From assembly GCA_012517675.1 (NCBI GenBank), contig JAAYUL010000078.1:1-33015 (forward strand): a DNA stretch of 33,015 bases, written 5' to 3'. Source of the stretch: Clostridiales bacterium (lineage in GTDB: Bacteria; Bacillota; Clostridia; Oscillospirales; Acutalibacteraceae). Shown here piece by piece: positions 15,263 through 23,974 of this stretch (position 1 is its first letter; the number at the start of each line of letters is the position of its first letter). A program made the position numbers and the translations under genes. The notes below the pieces were generated by a model that ran no database searches, was not told where the DNA came from, and was given only the letters and a program-made list of their open reading frames with translations.

Positions 15263-16093
15263 ATGCTGCATAGCTTTGATCGGGATCTGGAAATAACAGA
15301 GCGCTTGGAAACGGAATACGTACGGGCACTGTTTTACGATCTTCCGGCCGATTACTCCGAGTTGTACCGGTCGTATGAATATCCAAGACTATGCACCGTA
15401 TTGGAAGGCGAAGTGATCGTATCCCAAAAAGAGGGGCTAAGATCCGACAATAATAAATTTCTGCTGATGCCTGCCATGGCAAAGATATGGATCGAGATCA
15501 AAAGACCCGCAAAGGCGCTTGTTTATGAGCTGAGCGACGTTTTGATAAAAAAAGTAAGCGAGAATACCGGGCATCCGTTTCGCGCTGATTTTCACCCGGA
15601 TCATCCGCTCCTGTTGTTTCAGGAAAGTTCGGAGCTGCGGAATATTTTGAATAAGATTCAAAGGACGCTTGCTGGAAGGAAGCCGGGGTTTGAATACATT
15701 TTAGATGTGTATGCCCAGGAATTGGTTTATGATCTGATCCAGACGGACGAGATAAGCCGAATCTTGAATTTCAGGCTTGGAAGCCCGGTCAGCACAGCCA
15801 TACAATATATGGAAGAGGAATATAACGGCCCGATCAGCATCAAACGGATTTCCTGCGATCTTGGCATGTCGGAGGCAAATTTCTGTCAGTATTTTAAAAA
15901 AATCACGGGAGTCAGCCCGAAGGAATACCTGACGCATATTAAAATGGAGAAGGCAAAAGAGATCATCATGGAGGAAAGCATTACCGACGCCTCTTTTGAT
16001 CTGGGGTATGAAAGCGTTTCAAATTTTATCAGCACGTTTAAAGAGGTGTACGGCGTTACGCCGAAGCAGTACAAAAAGAAATCCGGGTATTAA
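15263..16093 (+). CDS. AraC-family transcriptional regulator
   Basis: 276 residues. The N-terminal ~165 form a cupin-like sensor region (YPRLCTVLEGEVIVSQKEG). The C-terminal ~100 hold two helix-turn-helix motifs: SIKRISCDLGMSEANFCQYF and the classic second unit SITDASFDLGYESVSNFIST, then FKEVYGVTPKQYKK. I take the ATG at 15263, 8 nt after AGGGG, over the GTG at 15254. It is transcribed divergently from the aldehyde dehydrogenase, which suggests it activates that gene in response to a substrate (inference from position). Confidence 0.9.
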   Translation: MLHSFDRDLEITERLETEYVRALFYDLPADYSELYRSYEYPRLCTVLEGEVIVSQKEGLRSDNNKFLLMPAMAKIWIEIKRPAKALVYELSDVLIKKVSENTGHPFRADFHPDHPLLLFQESSELRNILNKIQRTLAGRKPGFEYILDVYAQELVYDLIQTDEISRILNFRLGSPVSTAIQYMEEEYNGPISIKRISCDLGMSEANFCQYFKKITGVSPKEYLTHIKMEKAKEIIMEESITDASFDLGYESVSNFISTFKEVYGVTPKQYKKKSGY

Positions 16094-16361
16094 GGAGACC
16101 GCTGCATTCCTTTCCCATGGTCAATCTGGCCGAAAGCGGCGAGGGGGCTTGTCCGTTTCGGACGAAGCTGCGCCGGCCGGCGCCTGATTCCCGTTGCATC
16201 ACGGCTTTGTTTTGGGAATCCGTTGTTTCGCTTTATCAGACAGGACCTGAAAAATGACGACAGGGACCACAGGAAAGAATGAATTTTCTTCCATTGAAGC
16301 AGCCGGATGCTGCCGGCGGAGAGGTTTCATCCGTTCCTGTGGGGGGCTTCTTTGCGGAAAG

Positions 16362-16937
16362 TCAGTTCATGCACGGGCAGGAAATACTTTCTTCCCACCA
16401 TCCAAAAGCGATTCTTCCGGAGGCCGGTATATGATTGGTTATTGATAAAAACACCAGGAATGATCCGCCGGGAGGGAAAATCAGTTTTCCGTTTTCCGTT
16501 TCAACCAATGTGGTGCCCGGTTCTCCTCTTCGAACAAAAGCTTTTACGCCGCCATACGGTTCTTTTGTTACGTCAGAGGCTTGCTGCAGCTGTATTTGCG
16601 GCCTTGGAATGGGGCGAATCGCGGTATTGGAAGGCGTTACCAGCGCCGATTCCGTAAATCTGCCGGGAGGGGAAGCGTTGAACCAGAACTGGGCTCGGAA
16701 TGGGGAATCCGAGATATCGGTGACCGTCCACACGTTCACGTGCAGATTTACGCCGGAATGCTGGGGGTTGTATAACCGGGCCCATGCGTTTGTACCGTTT
16801 CCCAAACTTAAGTTGTCTGCATAGCCTATGAAATAGTCGCCTTTGACGGATTCATACAGCTCAATGGGAATATTGACATTTTTACTGAAGTCGGGTTCAC
16901 AAACGGGGAATAAGTTTTGATTACCATAATGAAACAT
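16362..16937 (-). CDS. Uncharacterised beta-rich protein, possibly DUF6143
   Basis: 191 residues with no signal peptide or membrane segment. The sequence is rich in aromatic residues and beta-branched strands (YFIGYADNLSLGNGTNAW, GVNLHVNVWTVTDISDSPF, FWFNASPPG, PPGGSFLVFLSI). From memory it resembles the DUF6143 family of Bacillota, some of which sit near sporulation genes; I cannot confirm this. AAGGTG lies 5 nt before the ATG. It is a single gene, and the 268 bp on its left hold nothing I recognise. A tail ending GWWEESISCPCMN with two Cys near the end is notable. Confidence 0.7.
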   Translation of the reverse strand: MFHYGNQNLFPVCEPDFSKNVNIPIELYESVKGDYFIGYADNLSLGNGTNAWARLYNPQHSGVNLHVNVWTVTDISDSPFRAQFWFNASPPGRFTESALVTPSNTAIRPIPRPQIQLQQASDVTKEPYGGVKAFVRRGEPGTTLVETENGKLIFPPGGSFLVFLSITNHIPASGRIAFGWWEESISCPCMN

Positions 16938-17286
16938 ATACTCACCTTATTGCCAGATTACTGATGATGGCCGCAGCCGGGCTCGGCGACCGCGAATCCC
17001 ATCAGTTTCAGTCGATTGTTCCGATGCGGAAGCAGGATTTATCCGTCGATCGGCATGGACCGGGGGAGGGAATCCGATCCGTTTGCAGATGCTTCCAAAG
17101 AAAGCGGATTCTCTATAATTTATGCGGCTGTTGGAACTATGGCGACAATATTTTATCGCTGAAACTCAACGCACAGATGTAAATGCAGACCTGCTGCAAA
17201 TAAAAACGACGGTGTATAATGCTTGGTAAGTCCTGAGGACCGGCATAAAACACCGGTCGACTTTTCAGACGGGAGATCAGAACAGC
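16938..17286. other. Intergenic region of 349 bp upstream of the MFS gene
   Basis: No supported gene. TATAAT-like hexamers occur near 17115 and 17216 without good -35 partners. A 35-codon frame at 17122-17229 lacks a ribosome binding site. The stretch ends with GGGAG 13 nt before the MFS start. Confidence 0.5.
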
Positions 17287-18462
17287 ATGAAAAGAAAAGC
17301 AATCTTATCCAACATTGTTTTAATCGGCCTTGTCAGCCTGTTTGTCGATATGAGCACCGAAATGGTTTATCCGCTGATTCCGCTTTTCCTGACTTCAGCT
17401 TTTGGAGCTACTCCCGCGATTGTCGGCATAATAGAAGGAATTGCGGAAAGCATTGCCTCCCTGTTGAAGGTGTTCAGCGGCTATATCGGCGACAAGTATC
17501 AAAACAAAAAGCGGCTTACCTTTTTCGGGTATTCCGCTTCGGTCATCTATAAAATCCTGCTCCTTCTGTCCACGTCTTGGGCGGGCGTCCTGCTCGCGCG
17601 GGTGGTCGACCGCACCGGGAAGGGCATCCGGACCGCACCGCGCGACGCGCTTGTCGCCCAGTCAAGCGACGGCGCAAAACTGGGCGGGTCCTTTGGCCTT
17701 CACAAAATGCTCGACATGGCGGGGTCGGCCATCGGCGCGCTGCTTGCCTATGCTTTTATCTCGACCGGGCTGGGCTTTCACAATGCGTTTCTGTACTCGA
17801 TTATTCCGGCCATGATCGGCATTTCGATTATTCCCGCGATCAAAGAAGAGAAAGGTCCTTCGGCGGGCGGTGAAAAACTGTCGCTCAGGGGATTGAAGCT
17901 TGACCGCAGGCTGAAACTTTATCTCGCCATCATGTTCGTTTTTTGCCTCGGCAACTCGTCCAACACATTTTTGCTTTTAAAGGCGAAAGAACGCGGTTTC
18001 TCCTCCTCAAATGTCATTCTTCTGTATCTGCTTTTCAATGTATCCGCTTCCGTCCTTGCAATTCCGTTTGGAAAGCTCTCCGATAAACTGGGGCGTTCCG
18101 CCATCCTGATTCCCGGCTACCTGGTTTACGGAGCGGTCTATTTCGGCTTTGCGCTGACGGGATCGAAACCGGCCATTATCCTTCTGTTCTTTGCATACGG
18201 GGCGTATACGGCGCTGATCAGCGGAGCGGAACGGGCGTTTGTTGCCGAAGCCGCGCCTTCCGGCCTGAAGGGAACGGTTCTCGGAATTTACGGAATGCTG
18301 CAGGGCATCGGGCTGCTCCTTTCCTCCGTGATCGCAGGACTGATGTGGGACTATGCCGGTTCCGGCACACTGTTCTGGTTCGGCGGAAGCCTTGCGTTTG
18401 CCTCGGCGGCGGCGATTGCAGTCGCGGTGAAAAAACATCCCGAAAACGCCGCCGCGTCATGA
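17287..18462 (+). CDS. Major facilitator superfamily transporter
   Basis: 391 residues with about 12 predicted membrane helices in two six-helix halves. The family motif A-type loop is present (KVFSGYIGDKYQNKKRL), and DRTGKGIRTAPRDAL follows helix 4. The second half repeats it in FGKLSDKLGRS. It would move a small molecule across the cytoplasmic membrane by proton exchange. It resembles putative multidrug or unknown-substrate exporters rather than sugar transporters, but the substrate cannot be inferred. GGGAG upstream is rather far (13 nt). It stands alone between an uncharacterised gene and the proline operon. Confidence 0.88.
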   Translation: MKRKAILSNIVLIGLVSLFVDMSTEMVYPLIPLFLTSAFGATPAIVGIIEGIAESIASLLKVFSGYIGDKYQNKKRLTFFGYSASVIYKILLLLSTSWAGVLLARVVDRTGKGIRTAPRDALVAQSSDGAKLGGSFGLHKMLDMAGSAIGALLAYAFISTGLGFHNAFLYSIIPAMIGISIIPAIKEEKGPSAGGEKLSLRGLKLDRRLKLYLAIMFVFCLGNSSNTFLLLKAKERGFSSSNVILLYLLFNVSASVLAIPFGKLSDKLGRSAILIPGYLVYGAVYFGFALTGSKPAIILLFFAYGAYTALISGAERAFVAEAAPSGLKGTVLGIYGMLQGIGLLLSSVIAGLMWDYAGSGTLFWFGGSLAFASAAAIAVAVKKHPENAAAS

Positions 18463-18507
18463 CGCTGTTCCGGCTGTGCCGCCCTTGGCGCCCGCTCATG
18501 GATCGTC

Positions 18508-18536
18508 TTGACAATCCTCTTCAAAACGCTTAGAAT
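18508..18536 (+). promoter_or_regulatory. Promoter of the Xaa-Pro peptidase-proC operon
   Basis: TTGACA at 18508-18513 and TAGAAT at 18531-18536, spaced 17 nt. The start near 18543 leaves a ~245-nt leader before the peptidase ATG at 18787. Confidence 0.7.
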
Positions 18537-18701
18537 GACTTTGGTTCTCAGAAAAGCACACGGTACGGGAATGTGAGATTCCGGGAATTTTGAAGCGGTG
18601 CGGTGCAATTTCAAGCAAAACAGACCCACTCCCTGATTTTTCAGACAAGGCATGGAAACCACTGCCGTAGGTTGAATCATCGGGCCGCAGGGTCGGCAAT
18701 C

Positions 18702-18737
18702 AGGGCGCTGTTCATCCCAACAGGGGAACAGCGCCCT
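18702..18737 (+). promoter_or_regulatory. Stable hairpin in the peptidase-proC leader
   Basis: AGGGCGCTGTTC and GAACAGCGCCCT form a perfect 12-bp stem with a 12-nt loop in the 324-bp gap 18463-18786. No U-run follows, so it is not a simple terminator. It could be a translation or processing element. I see no T-box consensus or known riboswitch in the leader. Confidence 0.5.
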
Positions 18738-18786
18738 TGAGCAGACAGCCGCTGCGCTTGTTGAACATCACGAAAGAAGGAACGTC

Positions 18787-19863
18787 ATGAAACAGGACAG
18801 AGTGGAACGGGTGCTGAAAAAATTGAGCGGGCGAGGTCTTTCGCAAATGGTGGTTTGCGATCCCGCCGCGATTTTTTATCTTACGGGCCGCTGGGTGGAA
18901 CCGGGTGAGCGCCTTTTCGCGCTGTACCTGAGCCGGAAGGGAAATCACCGGATTTTGATCAACCGGCTGTTTACGGTGCCGGAGGATCTGGGGGTGGAAA
19001 AAATCTGGTTTTCCGACACGGACGACAGCATCGGCCTGCTGAACCGCTGTATCGACCACAGAGAAGCGCTCGGAATTGATAAAAATATGCCCGCGCGCTT
19101 TCTGCTTCCCCTCATGAAGCTTGGGGCTGCCGTGCAGTACCTGGAATCGTCGGATTGCGTGGACGGGGTCCGCGCCTGCAAGGATGAGGAGGAACGGGAG
19201 CGGATGCGCGAAGCGTCGCGCCTGAACGATCTGGCAATGGCGGAGTTCAGCAGGCATGTGCGCCCCGGCATGACGGAGCTTCAGCTTGCTGCCTCCATGG
19301 AAGAGATTTACCGCGGCCTTGGCGCGGAGGGGTTCTCTTTTCCGCCTTTGGTCGGCTTTGGGAAAAATGCCGCCGTCGGGCATCACGAGCCCGACAATAC
19401 GGTCCTGCGGGACGGCGACTGTGTGCTGCTTGACGTTGGCTGCCGGAAGAACGGCTATTGTGCGGACATGACCCGCACCTTCTTTTTTCGTTCCGTTTCC
19501 GACAGGCACCGGAAAATTTACGAGATTGTCCGCAGAGCCAACGAAGCCGCGGAAGCCATGATCCGCCCCGGCGTCCAATTCCGTGAAATCGACAGGGCGG
19601 CCCGCAGCGTGATTGAAGAGGCCGGTTTTGGGGAACAGTTCACGCACCGGCTGGGGCATTCCATCGGCATCGAAGTCCACGAGGTGGGCGACGTTTCCTG
19701 CGCAAACACGGAGGAAGTCCGACCCGGCATGACGTTTTCCATCGAACCCGGCGTCTATGTGCAGGGGGATGTCGGCGTGCGGATTGAAGATCTGGTTCTT
19801 GTGACGGAAACGGGGTGCGAGGTGCTCAATCATTTTACCAAGGAATTAACGGTACTGGAATGA
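18787..19863 (+). CDS. Xaa-Pro aminopeptidase/dipeptidase, M24 family
   Basis: 358 residues. A cytoplasmic dinuclear-metal peptidase that frees residues before proline. The N-terminal creatinase-like domain (about 1-125) precedes the pita-bread domain. Metal ligands are visible: Asp in LLDVGCRKNGYCADMTRTF (two Asp), His in HRLGHSIGIEVHE, Glu in FSIEPGVY and Glu in GVRIEDLVLV. AGAAGGA is 5 nt before the ATG. It precedes proC by 47 nt on the same strand, giving a plausible unit that recovers and handles proline. PepP and PepQ cannot be told apart reliably by eye. Confidence 0.9.
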   Translation: MKQDRVERVLKKLSGRGLSQMVVCDPAAIFYLTGRWVEPGERLFALYLSRKGNHRILINRLFTVPEDLGVEKIWFSDTDDSIGLLNRCIDHREALGIDKNMPARFLLPLMKLGAAVQYLESSDCVDGVRACKDEEERERMREASRLNDLAMAEFSRHVRPGMTELQLAASMEEIYRGLGAEGFSFPPLVGFGKNAAVGHHEPDNTVLRDGDCVLLDVGCRKNGYCADMTRTFFFRSVSDRHRKIYEIVRRANEAAEAMIRPGVQFREIDRAARSVIEEAGFGEQFTHRLGHSIGIEVHEVGDVSCANTEEVRPGMTFSIEPGVYVQGDVGVRIEDLVLVTETGCEVLNHFTKELTVLE

Positions 19864-19910
19864 CGGAAAAATCATCGGGAGCATTTTATGCCGAATAAAG
19901 GAGAGTCTGT

Positions 19911-20705
19911 ATGAAAATAGGTTTTATCGGATGCGGAAACATGGCAAAAGCCATGATCGGCGGCGTGATCCGCAGCGGCTTGTACCAAAAGGATGAGATC
20001 ATCGCCGCGGACCATTCTGCCGGCGCGCTGGAGCAGGCGGAGAAAAGCCTGGGCATTCACACCACGGCGGACAACCGTGAGGCCGTGGAGAAAGCGGAAA
20101 TTGTGGTCCTTTCCGTCAAGCCGCAGTTTTATGTGCCGGTCATTCGGGAAATTGCCCCTCATGTGAAGCCTTCTCAGCTGATCATTACCATTGCGCCGGG
20201 GAAAACGCTTTCCTGGCTGGGCGAAACCTTCGGCAAGCCGGTCAAAATCGTTCGTGCCATGCCGAACACGCCCGCTATGGTGGGGGAGGGCATTGCCGGT
20301 TTATGCTGCAACGAGTTGGTTACAAAAGAAGAAATGGATGCCGCCTGCAAGGTGTTCAATTCCTTCGGCAGGGGCGAAATCGTTCCGGAACGCCTGATGG
20401 ATGTGGTAGTGTCGGTCAGCGGCAGCTCGCCCGCCTATGTGTTCCTGTTGATTGAAGCAATGGCGGATGCGGCTGTGGCGGACGGTATGCCGCGCGCGCA
20501 GGCGTACACCTTTGCGGCGCAGGCTGTTCTGGGCAGCGCCAAAATGGTGCTTGAAACAGGAAAACACCCCGGGGAACTGAAAGACATGGTCTGCTCCCCG
20601 GCCGGAACCACGATTGAGGCCGTCCGCGTGCTGGAGCAAAAGGGGTTCCGCAGCAGCGTCATCGAAGCGATGAAGGCCTGCACGGAAAAATCCCGCTCGC
20701 TGTAA
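19911..20705 (+). CDS. proC: Pyrroline-5-carboxylate reductase
   Basis: 264 residues, the usual length. It reduces 1-pyrroline-5-carboxylate to proline with NAD(P)H in the cytoplasm, the last step of proline synthesis. The Rossmann motif GFIGCGNMAKAMIGG is at the N-terminus, VRAMPNTPAMVGEG follows, and the C-terminal dimer/active-site helices contain VSGSSPAYVFLLIEAMADA and SPAGTTIEAVRVLE. AAAGGAG lies 7 nt before the ATG. It is the second gene after the Xaa-Pro peptidase and is followed by a 16-bp stem. Confidence 0.95.
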   Translation: MKIGFIGCGNMAKAMIGGVIRSGLYQKDEIIAADHSAGALEQAEKSLGIHTTADNREAVEKAEIVVLSVKPQFYVPVIREIAPHVKPSQLIITIAPGKTLSWLGETFGKPVKIVRAMPNTPAMVGEGIAGLCCNELVTKEEMDAACKVFNSFGRGEIVPERLMDVVVSVSGSSPAYVFLLIEAMADAAVADGMPRAQAYTFAAQAVLGSAKMVLETGKHPGELKDMVCSPAGTTIEAVRVLEQKGFRSSVIEAMKACTEKSRSL

Positions 20706-20751
20706 CGGAGCGTGCGGAAGACGCGTGTCGGAATCGTTCCATGATGGAAGT

Positions 20752-20790
20752 GGAAAAGCGGCGCCAATCTGCGGTTGGCGCCGCTTTTCC
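20752..20790. terminator. Hairpin terminator after proC
   Basis: GGAAAAGCGGCGCCAA and TTGGCGCCGCTTTTCC form a perfect 16-bp stem around TCTGCGG. The tail is not a clean U-run, so termination may be inefficient. Confidence 0.65.
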
Positions 20791-20918
20791 GCGCCGTTTT
20801 CCGCCGCGGGCTCCCGGGTGTCCCCGGGTATCTTTCGCACCTTTGGATTCAGAATCGGGTTCAGGCGGCGGAATCATGAATAAATTGTTAAAAAAAATAC
20901 AATATTCGTCAAACAGTC

Positions 20919-20947
20919 TTGAAATTCCGCACATTCAATGTTAAAAT
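20919..20947 (+). promoter_or_regulatory. Promoter of the alcohol dehydrogenase
   Basis: TTGAAA at 20919-20924 and TAAAAT at 20942-20947, spaced 17 nt. The start is expected near 20954, just before the Rex-like site. Confidence 0.65.
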
Positions 20948-20961
20948 AATATCAAATCAAA

Positions 20962-20979
20962 TTGTTATTATTTTAACAA
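20962..20979. promoter_or_regulatory. Predicted Rex (redox) operator
   Basis: TTGTTATTATTTTAACAA differs at one position from the clostridial Rex consensus TTGTTAANNNNTTAACAA. It lies just after the predicted start of the alcohol dehydrogenase transcript, where Rex bound at low NADH would block it. A weaker half-match lies at 20885-20902. Rex itself is not encoded in this window. Confidence 0.65.
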
Positions 20980-21009
20980 TTTGAAATCTGCATTTTGGAG
21001 GAAAAAGAA

Positions 21010-22179
21010 ATGGCACGCTTTACTTTACCCCGCGATATCTACTTCGGTTACAATGCGATCGGCGAACTGAAAAACCTGAAAGGCCACAAAAAAGCCTTTA
21101 TTGTAACGGGCGGACAGTCCATGAAAAAGACAGGCTTTCTGAAAAAGCTTGACGATACACTGAAGGAAGCAGGGCTTGAAACAAAAATTTACGAGGGCGT
21201 TGAGCCGGACCCTTCCATTGAACGGGTCTATGACGGCGCGAAGGCCATGCGAGAATTCCAGCCGGATGTGATTGTCGCGATCGGCGGCGGATCTCCCATG
21301 GACGCGGCAAAAGCGATGTGGGTGTTTTACGAATATCCGGATAAGACCTTTGAAGATATCAAGGACCCCTTCACCATGCCGAAGCTGAGAACAAAGGCCA
21401 TTTTTGTCGCGGTTCCCTCCACCAGCGGCACCGCGTCTGAAGTGACGGCCTTTTCCGTCATTACCGACTATTCCACCGGCATTAAATATCCGCTTGCCGA
21501 CTTTGAAATCACGCCGGACATCGCGGTGCTCGATTACGATATCCCGCTCACCATGCCCCAAAAGCTAACCGCGCACACCGGCATGGACGCGCTGACTCAT
21601 GCGATCGAAGCTTATGTTGCTTCCGCCCGTTCCGATTTTTCCGACCCGCTTGCGCTCAAGGCAATTTCCGACATCTGCGACAGCCTTGTGGACTCCTACA
21701 ACGGCGACGTCGAAGCCCGCGGCAAAATGCATGTTGCGCAGTGCCTGGCCGGAATGGCGTTTTCCAACGCGCTGCTTGGAATCGCACACAGCCTTGCGCA
21801 TAAGACGGGCGCCGTGTTCCACCTGCCGCACGGCTTATGCAATGCGATTCTGCTGCCCACCGTGATTCAGTACAACTCCAGAGTCTGCATGGAAAGATAC
21901 GCCCAAATTGCAAGGATCATCGGTCTGCCGGGTTCTACCGACAAGCAGCTGACCGATTCCCTTGTGCGGATGGTCCGCGACCTGAACAAAAAGCTCGGCA
22001 TTGCCCAGACTTACCGGGACAACGGTGTCAGCGAGGAGGAGTTCAAGGCGCACAGCAGGAAAATTGCGGAAAATGCGGTCGGCGATCCCTGCACCGGCTC
22101 CAATCCGAGAGCGACCGATGTTGACGCAATGGAGAAAGTTCTCACCTGCGCTTACTACGGCCAAGACGTCACCTTCTGA
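21010..22179 (+). CDS. Iron-containing (group III) alcohol dehydrogenase
   Basis: 389 residues. It interconverts aldehydes or ketones and alcohols with NAD(P)H, probably the reducing end of fermentation. The N-terminal part carries the nucleotide loop VAIGGGSPMDAAKAM. Iron ligands are visible in HTGMDALTHAIEAYV (Asp, His), GIAHSLAHKTG (His) and HLPHGLCNAILLP (His). The family signature is PSTSGTASEVT. I start at the ATG at 21010, which has GGAGG 8 nt upstream; an in-frame TTG lies 15 nt before it. The gene is single, with its own promoter, Rex-like operator and terminator. It resembles butanol and 1,3-propanediol-type dehydrogenases; the substrate is open. Confidence 0.92.
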   Translation: MARFTLPRDIYFGYNAIGELKNLKGHKKAFIVTGGQSMKKTGFLKKLDDTLKEAGLETKIYEGVEPDPSIERVYDGAKAMREFQPDVIVAIGGGSPMDAAKAMWVFYEYPDKTFEDIKDPFTMPKLRTKAIFVAVPSTSGTASEVTAFSVITDYSTGIKYPLADFEITPDIAVLDYDIPLTMPQKLTAHTGMDALTHAIEAYVASARSDFSDPLALKAISDICDSLVDSYNGDVEARGKMHVAQCLAGMAFSNALLGIAHSLAHKTGAVFHLPHGLCNAILLPTVIQYNSRVCMERYAQIARIIGLPGSTDKQLTDSLVRMVRDLNKKLGIAQTYRDNGVSEEEFKAHSRKIAENAVGDPCTGSNPRATDVDAMEKVLTCAYYGQDVTF

Positions 22180-22200
22180 TTGCCGAATCCCTTTGATTTT

Positions 22201-22228
22201 AAAGCCCCGGATTTCACCGGGGCTTTTT
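22201..22228 (+). terminator. Intrinsic terminator after the alcohol dehydrogenase
   Basis: AAAGCCCCGG and CCGGGGCTTT are perfect arms around ATTTCA, followed by TTG. This is a compact, strong terminator. Confidence 0.9.
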
Positions 22229-22283
22229 GTTGGTATGTATCGGATCTTTCCTGATTCGGGAAAGACCCTGCCTGTCATTGCGC

Positions 22284-22901
22284 TCAGTACGGGCGCATAA
22301 ACTGCTGTGTCCAGTAAAGCGTGCCGTTCGCTTTTTTCGCGGCGCCAACGCCGATCTGCGTATATGCGGCGGAGAGAATATTGGCCCTGTGTCCCGCGGA
22401 ATTCATCCAGGAGGTCACAACCTCCTGCGGCGTTTTTTGCCCATAGGCGATGTTCTCAGCAGCGGCTGAAAATCTCAGGCCGAAGTTCTGCATCATGGTA
22501 AACGGGGAACCGTAGGTCGGTGAAGTGTGTGAAAAATAATTGTTGTTTACCATATCCTGCGACTTGTACCGCGCCACACGCGACAGCTGCCAGTTTTCCG
22601 TCAGCGCGGGAAGGCCGCGTTTGGTGCGTTCCAGGTTGGTCAGCCGGATGACTTCCTTTTCATAGGAGCTCAGCGGGTCCGCGGCCGGAATATTGATTTT
22701 CTGGCCCACATATATAAGGCCCGGGTTTTTGATCTGCGGGTTGGCCTGAATCAGTTCGGAAAGGCCGATTTCATATTTTACCGCAATTTTCCACATGGAA
22801 TCGCCCGAAACAACGGTGTATGAAGCCGCTTGGGCATAGGCGGTGGCGGAACTTGCAAAGATCATGCAGACAGAGAACAGCAAAGCGAGCATTTTTTTCA
22901 A
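22284..22901 (-). CDS. Secreted LysM-CAP domain protein (YkwD-like)
   Basis: 205 residues. I start at the TTG at 22901 because GGAGG lies 8 nt upstream; this gives MKKMLALLFSVCMIFAS and a signal peptide ending near ATAYAQA. A LysM peptidoglycan-binding domain follows (YTVVSGDSMWKIAVKYEIG, IYVGQKINIP). The C-terminal CAP/SCP domain has LTNLERTKRGLPAL, YFSHTSPTYGSPF, AAAENIAYG and SWMNSAGHRANIL. The His residues in the FSH and GHR motifs are the conserved CAP cavity residues. It acts at the cell wall or spore surface; bacterial CAP proteins of this type are common in sporeformers but their activity is unsettled. It precedes the convergent alcohol dehydrogenase terminator. Confidence 0.9.
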   Translation of the reverse strand: MKKMLALLFSVCMIFASSATAYAQAASYTVVSGDSMWKIAVKYEIGLSELIQANPQIKNPGLIYVGQKINIPAADPLSSYEKEVIRLTNLERTKRGLPALTENWQLSRVARYKSQDMVNNNYFSHTSPTYGSPFTMMQNFGLRFSAAAENIAYGQKTPQEVVTSWMNSAGHRANILSAAYTQIGVGAAKKANGTLYWTQQFMRPY

Positions 22902-23062
22902 AAGGAACACCTCCGCTTTCATTTTTTCCCGGACCGTGGGTATTATTCCCGCCGGAAACAGGAAGAAATGATTGGAAGCCTTTTGAAGACTTTGCATTTT
23001 TCCGACTGTAAAATTCAAAGCAGTGCCGCTTTCCAAGATCGCCCCGAAATTCGCGCCTGCGG

Positions 23063-23743
23063 TTATTTGGCGAGATTTTGCAGCTTTTTCCGGTCGGTCA
23101 GCGTGATTTCACCGCGGGTCAGCGACACCATGTTTTCACTTTGAAAATATTTCAGCATTCGAGTCACCACTTCCCGCGCGGAGCCCATATGCTTCGCAAT
23201 CGTCTCGTGCGTGATATTCAGCCGGTTGCTTCCGTCGATGGCAGATTGTTCCAGCAGAAACGTGGCAAGACGCTTGTCAAAGCTGGTGAACAAAACCTGT
23301 TCCATCACCCACATCACGTCGGAAAAACGGGAAGCCATCAGCTGGTTGGTAAAATCGGAAACCGCAATATTCGTCTGGTTCAGTTGATGGTAGATTTTCG
23401 TGGGAATAAGAAGAATATCGGTTTCCTGCTCCGTTTCCAGATAAACTTCAAAGTTGATGTTTTTCATCATGCAGGAGGCGGAAAAAATGCACACATCCCC
23501 GTCAAACAGACGGTACAGGGTAATTTCCTTTCCGCTTTCGGAAATGATGTATACCCGGAGCTGGCCGCGGCGCAGCAGAAGCAGGCCCGCGCAATGCTGA
23601 GAAGTGCCGTGCATGCTTTCCCCCCGATAGTATGTACGCGGGATGACATGGTTTTGAATCATGATTTTCTGCTCTTCCGTCAGCTGGTTCCAGAACGGCA
23701 GCGCTTTTTTTAAATAGGCTGTATTTTCGTTGGTTAAATCCAT
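23063..23743 (-). CDS. Crp/Fnr-family transcriptional regulator
   Basis: 226 residues. The N-terminal cyclic-nucleotide-binding-like beta roll (LLLLRRGQLRVYIISESGKEI, DGDVCIFSASCMM) is joined by a long helix to a winged helix-turn-helix (ITHETIAKHMGSAREVVTRML). It lacks the N-terminal cysteine cluster of oxygen-sensing Fnr, and the cAMP-binding residues are not evident, so the signal is unknown. GGGGGG lies 9 nt before the ATG at 23743. TATAAT is found on the minus strand at 23771-23766. It is divergent from the GT2-like gene at 23975, which could be a target. Confidence 0.9.
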   Translation of the reverse strand: MDLTNENTAYLKKALPFWNQLTEEQKIMIQNHVIPRTYYRGESMHGTSQHCAGLLLLRRGQLRVYIISESGKEITLYRLFDGDVCIFSASCMMKNINFEVYLETEQETDILLIPTKIYHQLNQTNIAVSDFTNQLMASRFSDVMWVMEQVLFTSFDKRLATFLLEQSAIDGSNRLNITHETIAKHMGSAREVVTRMLKYFQSENMVSLTRGEITLTDRKKLQNLAK

Positions 23744-23974
23744 CTTGCGTTTCCCCCCTTTCGCTATTATAAGGCCTTAACCGGGAAAATAACAGGGACA
23801 TCGCACAAAAATATAATTGCCGCAGTAAAATGGTTTCTTCACAGCTTAAAATAAGGTTAAAATCAACAAAAGATTCTTTGTTTTTTTCGGACTGCTGTAT
23901 TAGATTACTGTTTTCAACTGGGTATAATATGGTATAATTTGAAATAGGATTTGGAACAGAAGGAGATGGCATCC

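Noticed and set aside
17122..17229. 35-codon frame on the plus strand starting MRLLELWRQYF
   Set aside because: No ribosome binding site, a stop just upstream and no recognised homologue; it could be a gene relic but cannot be supported.
18543..18786. T-box or proline riboswitch in the peptidase-proC leader
   Set aside because: The AGGGTGGNACCGCG T-box sequence is absent and the hairpin lacks a U-run.
18712..19833. Long minus-strand open frame opposite the Xaa-Pro peptidase
   Set aside because: It is antisense to a gene with clear catalytic motifs, and its composition is that expected of a GC-biased shadow frame.
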